This document shows positions 12,247-15,287 of a DNA stretch of 15,287 nucleotides, in pieces. Source of the DNA: Saprospiraceae bacterium (GTDB taxonomy: Bacteria > Bacteroidota > Bacteroidia > Chitinophagales > Saprospiraceae). Under the pieces are notes generated by a model that was given only the letters and a program-made list of their open reading frames with translations, was not told the origin of the DNA and did no database searches. Location of the stretch: the NCBI GenBank assembly GCA_027009605.1, contig JALVCY010000148.1, positions 1 through 15,287 of the forward strand. The letters are read 5' to 3'. The translations under genes and the position numbers were made by a program. Positions within the stretch are counted from its first letter, which is position 1, and each line of letters starts with the position of its first letter.

Positions 12247-15200
12247 TTACATTTTATCCAAGATTATGGTTTTTGTAAGCACTTTTGCGGTGTACCTATT
12301 TGTCACAGTAACGAGCAACTTATAGACTCCATCCGTATGTTTAGCTAAAGACAGCTCTAAGGGTATCGAAGTAAATTCCATTTCGGCAGAACTCCAAACA
12401 ACCATTCCTGTAGAATTCACTAAAGCAACCGTTCCTTTTTGTCCATCTAATGAAGACAAATCAACCCTTACAAAGTCATCTGTTGGTACCGGCCCTACAT
12501 TAATCATCTCCTTAGATGCTGTCGCAAATGTCAATGTTTTAATATTGGACTTTAGACCTAAACCGGAGTTTTGCACTGCTGTAACCCGATAATAATTCAC
12601 TCCATCTAATGGATTGGCATCCAAATATTCATAATTAGTTGGCTGTGCTGTATGATTAGACTTCTCTCTACTCAACTCGATAAAATGAACTCCATCAGAA
12701 GATCGCTCTACAGAGAAATAAGCGTTGGTCAATCCAGTATTATTCGTCCAGCTCAGCTTAGCATTACCAAAATCATTGGTTACATCTAAGTCAAACACAG
12801 GCTTTCCACCGCTACAGTCTCCCAAACTACCTTCCAACTTCATGTTCATTCCTGCAATTCCGCTATCCGGCAAAGTGTAACTAGCATCATCCGGCTGTAT
12901 TAGTGATGTCAATTTTACCGGCACAAAAGCACCAAAGTCATTCTCTCCAACCATATTACCGCCGACTCCTAAGATGGCAGGCTTGGTGGTTGACTCCACT
13001 TTCAATTTTGCTCCGGCTAACTTACCTTCGCCAATCATATACCCGGCCACAGATTTATAGTAAACCAAGCTTCCGTCATCTAAGGTAAAGCAAGGACCAT
13101 TCAACTGCAATCCACTTGGCAAATCAACGACCTTATCTCCTAAGTTCACGTCAACCATAAACTTCAAGTTAGCATCATCAACGTTATGCACCATCGCATG
13201 CAATAAAGCGGTATTATTCACTTTTTCCGTAAGAGTGCCTTCATCTAAGACAAAGTCATCTATTTGCCCATTTGGTTGCTGCACTCTCATAAAGAGCTTC
13301 TGCCCCGTTCCGCAATTATCATTGACATTGCTAGCCGCATGGCTTGCACAAACGGGAGATGGAATAGAAGTTACGGCAATAGAGAAAGTACAAAATGCTT
13401 CATTCCCGCACATATCAGTTGCCCGATACTTTACCATACTAAACGAATTAATCGACATAATCTCTCCTGAAGTTGGGCCACTGACTTGTTCAATGGTTAC
13501 TGCCGGATTCGCGCAAGTCGTTGTGGCAGTCGGATTTGGCCATGCCAAGACAGCTTCTACCGATCCTGGAATCGCAGCCACCCGAAGCGCTGTTGGACAT
13601 TCCAAAACCACTTCTGATGTATTACTACAATCCGATGGCGTTCCGTTCAAAGCCAAATAAACATCTGACTCATAATTCTGTGTGGACAATTGAATAGCAG
13701 GATTACTAGGCTGGTGAGTAACCGTCAAATCCAACCACGAAGTCATCCCAAACTCATCCGTGTATAAGTTGGCACCAATACCCAATTGAGTTTTATTCAT
13801 CTTCCAAGTCGCATACATATTAGCTCCACTCAAAGCTCCCAGACCCTTGATTGTCCCGGAGACATTTTCATAAAAGTACCATCCTTCAAAATTCGTTGAA
13901 AAACAAACCGGAGGAATTGGAGCAGGAGTCGTAGATTCTGTCCGACCGGTAAAGACTAAGTTAATTCTCATCTTAACATCGGGCTTCGTTATATTCGCCA
14001 CAATCATATCCAACGCTGCAGTTCCATTTTCATACTCCGTAAAGTTTCCGGATTCATAGGCATAGTAATCACTCAAACCGCTAATGCCATTCACTAGGCC
14101 TTTCAAGTAAAAATTAAACGTCTCATTCTGGTCACAATCCGTTGCCGGTAAAATATCACGAATCGCACATGGCACCACATCGTCAACAACTATATTAAAA
14201 CTACAAGTCTTATTGTTGCCACAAGCGTCACTCACATTATAAACCACTTCGTAAGTTCCAACTTCCAAAGTAGAGCCGCTTAACGGCCCATGAGTCTGCG
14301 TAATCGTCAAACCTCCTTGCGGACAAGTTGTTGATGCTGTCGGCGCATCCCATACGACCACTTGACTATTGGTGCCCGGTGTGACATAAGTAACAATATC
14401 ATTATTACAATTTAGCTCAATCTTACCTACCGGAGCAGGATTCACCACAATTTCAAAAGAACACATCGCAGTAGATAAACAAGCATCAAAGGCCTGATAC
14501 ACAATATTGTATGTACCCGGCATCAACTCTGAACCGGACGACGGGCCTTGAATTTGCATCACTGCGACCCCGCCTAAGATACAATTTGATGTAGCTGAAG
14601 GATCTGTCCAACTGACTACTTGACCGGTAGTCCCGGGCTCCAACGTAATCTCTACATTAGAGTTACACGCAAAGCTAATATTGCTTGTTGGTGGAGGATT
14701 CACGACAATTGTAAATTCACAAGTTGCTGTATCTAAACAACCATCCACGACTTCGTAAGTCACCGTATAGGTTCCTGCACTCAAATTATCTCCACTAGAT
14801 GGTCCGGCCACTTGCGTAATAGATAAATTACCCAACGGACAAGTTGTAGTCGGATTCGGTGTATCCCATGTAACCACTTGCCCGGACATTCCCGGCACAA
14901 TCGTTACATCAATATCTGAATTACATTCCAATCCAATCACTCCTGTTGGGGCTGGATTGACTGTTATATCAAAACTACATGTTTCTGAAGACAAACAAGC
15001 ATCGTTGGCTTCATAGACTACCGTGTAAGTTCCTACTTCTAAAGCACTACCATTGGCCGGCCCCGAAGTTTGATTTACGAGAAGTTCCCCTAGAGGACAG
15101 GTGGTGGATCCTGTAAGTTCATTCCAACTGACAGACACAGTACTTTCTCCGGGCGTCAAGTCAACATTTATATCCGGTAATGTAGAACAATCCAAGCTAA

Positions 15201-15287
15201 TCTTCCCGGTCGGAGCAGGATGGACGATAATTTCAAATCCACAGTTCGCTGTGCCCAAACAATCGTCTGTCGCTTCGTAACTTACTG
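12247..15287 (-). CDS. Partial T9SS-secreted surface protein with HYR domains (start beyond window)
   Basis: The reading frame is open to the right edge: before the first start-like codon (TTG at 15258) it reads VSYEATDDC, the middle of a HYR domain. The true start is therefore outside the window and at least 1012 residues are visible. Counting from that TTG, HYR domains lie at 19-101, 107-187, 194-273 and 279-358, after the end of another (to ~13). A ~180-residue unnamed module follows (363-545), then a HYR domain (550-630), a second, diverged module copy (636-815), an Fn3-like domain (820-912) and a C-terminal T9SS sorting domain (918-1003, ending VLTKTIILDKM). The usual FPNP-type motif of that tail is replaced by VGPVPTDDF. 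The tail predicts export across the outer membrane. The shared modules and order make it a paralogue of the giant protein downstream. No lectin or SdrB-like domain is visible in this part. A surface or adhesive role is inferred. Confidence 0.92.
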   Translation of the reverse strand, partial: VSYEATDDCLGTANCGFEIIVHPAPTGKISLDCSTLPDINVDLTPGESTVSVSWNELTGSTTCPLGELLVNQTSGPANGSALEVGTYTVVYEANDACLSSETCSFDITVNPAPTGVIGLECNSDIDVTIVPGMSGQVVTWDTPNPTTTCPLGNLSITQVAGPSSGDNLSAGTYTVTYEVVDGCLDTATCEFTIVVNPPPTSNISFACNSNVEITLEPGTTGQVVSWTDPSATSNCILGGVAVMQIQGPSSGSELMPGTYNIVYQAFDACLSTAMCSFEIVVNPAPVGKIELNCNNDIVTYVTPGTNSQVVVWDAPTASTTCPQGGLTITQTHGPLSGSTLEVGTYEVVYNVSDACGNNKTCSFNIVVDDVVPCAIRDILPATDCDQNETFNFYLKGLVNGISGLSDYYAYESGNFTEYENGTAALDMIVANITKPDVKMRINLVFTGRTESTTPAPIPPVCFSTNFEGWYFYENVSGTIKGLGALSGANMYATWKMNKTQLGIGANLYTDEFGMTSWLDLTVTHQPSNPAIQLSTQNYESDVYLALNGTPSDCSNTSEVVLECPTALRVAAIPGSVEAVLAWPNPTATTTCANPAVTIEQVSGPTSGEIMSINSFSMVKYRATDMCGNEAFCTFSIAVTSIPSPVCASHAASNVNDNCGTGQKLFMRVQQPNGQIDDFVLDEGTLTEKVNNTALLHAMVHNVDDANLKFMVDVNLGDKVVDLPSGLQLNGPCFTLDDGSLVYYKSVAGYMIGEGKLAGAKLKVESTTKPAILGVGGNMVGENDFGAFVPVKLTSLIQPDDASYTLPDSGIAGMNMKLEGSLGDCSGGKPVFDLDVTNDFGNAKLSWTNNTGLTNAYFSVERSSDGVHFIELSREKSNHTAQPTNYEYLDANPLDGVNYYRVTAVQNSGLGLKSNIKTLTFATASKEMINVGPVPTDDFVRVDLSSLDGQKGTVALVNSTGMVVWSSAEMEFTSIPLELSLAKHTDGVYKLLVTVTNRYTAKVLTKTIILDKM

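Overview
This window looks like chromosomal DNA of a member of the Bacteroidota, most likely the Saprospiria or relatives. The evidence is C-terminal type IX secretion (T9SS) sorting domains, very large HYR/SdrB-type surface proteins, Bacteroidota-style -7 promoter elements (TAnnTTTG on the minus strand), and intergenic DNA full of short palindromic and CGAAT/CACTAAG-type repeats. The class is an inference; the phylum is fairly secure. Every convincing gene lies on the minus strand, so transcription runs right to left.

Right to left. (1) 12247-15287 is the C-terminal part of a large T9SS surface protein whose start lies beyond the right edge. It ends at a strong intrinsic terminator (12194-12225). 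(2) A 467-base AT-rich spacer holds a candidate promoter, an 8-C homopolymer and a 5' UTR hairpin for the next gene. (3) 5699-11779 is a 2026-residue secreted protein: signal peptide, two C-type lectin domains that appear to be inserted inside a HYR domain, five SdrB-like domains alternating with HYR domains, an Ig-like domain, two copies of an unnamed ~180-residue module, an Fn3-like domain and a T9SS tail. It ends at a terminator (5621-5659). The two surface proteins share module, Fn3-like and T9SS-tail parts in the same order and are probably paralogues. (4) 4608-5519 is an exported DUF900-type alpha/beta hydrolase. (5) 3788-4477, 3006-3779 and 2079-2972 form a compact unit: a UPF0173 metal-dependent hydrolase, ParA and ParB, with a good -7 element ahead of the first gene. 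(6) 1169-2078 is a 910-base gene-free stretch packed with several families of repeats. (7) 287-1168 is a second metallo-beta-lactamase-fold hydrolase with nearly identical 31-base direct repeats on both sides, followed by more repeat DNA to the left edge.

Functionally the right two thirds is a cell-surface adhesion or sugar-recognition locus exported by the T9SS. The left third is housekeeping (chromosome partition) plus two metallohydrolases. The points most worth following are the four-copy unnamed module, the split HYR domain carrying two lectin domains, the C8 tract at the predicted transcription start of the giant gene, and the repeat-flanked hydrolase gene. No RNA genes, CRISPR array, transposase or intact insertion sequence was seen.
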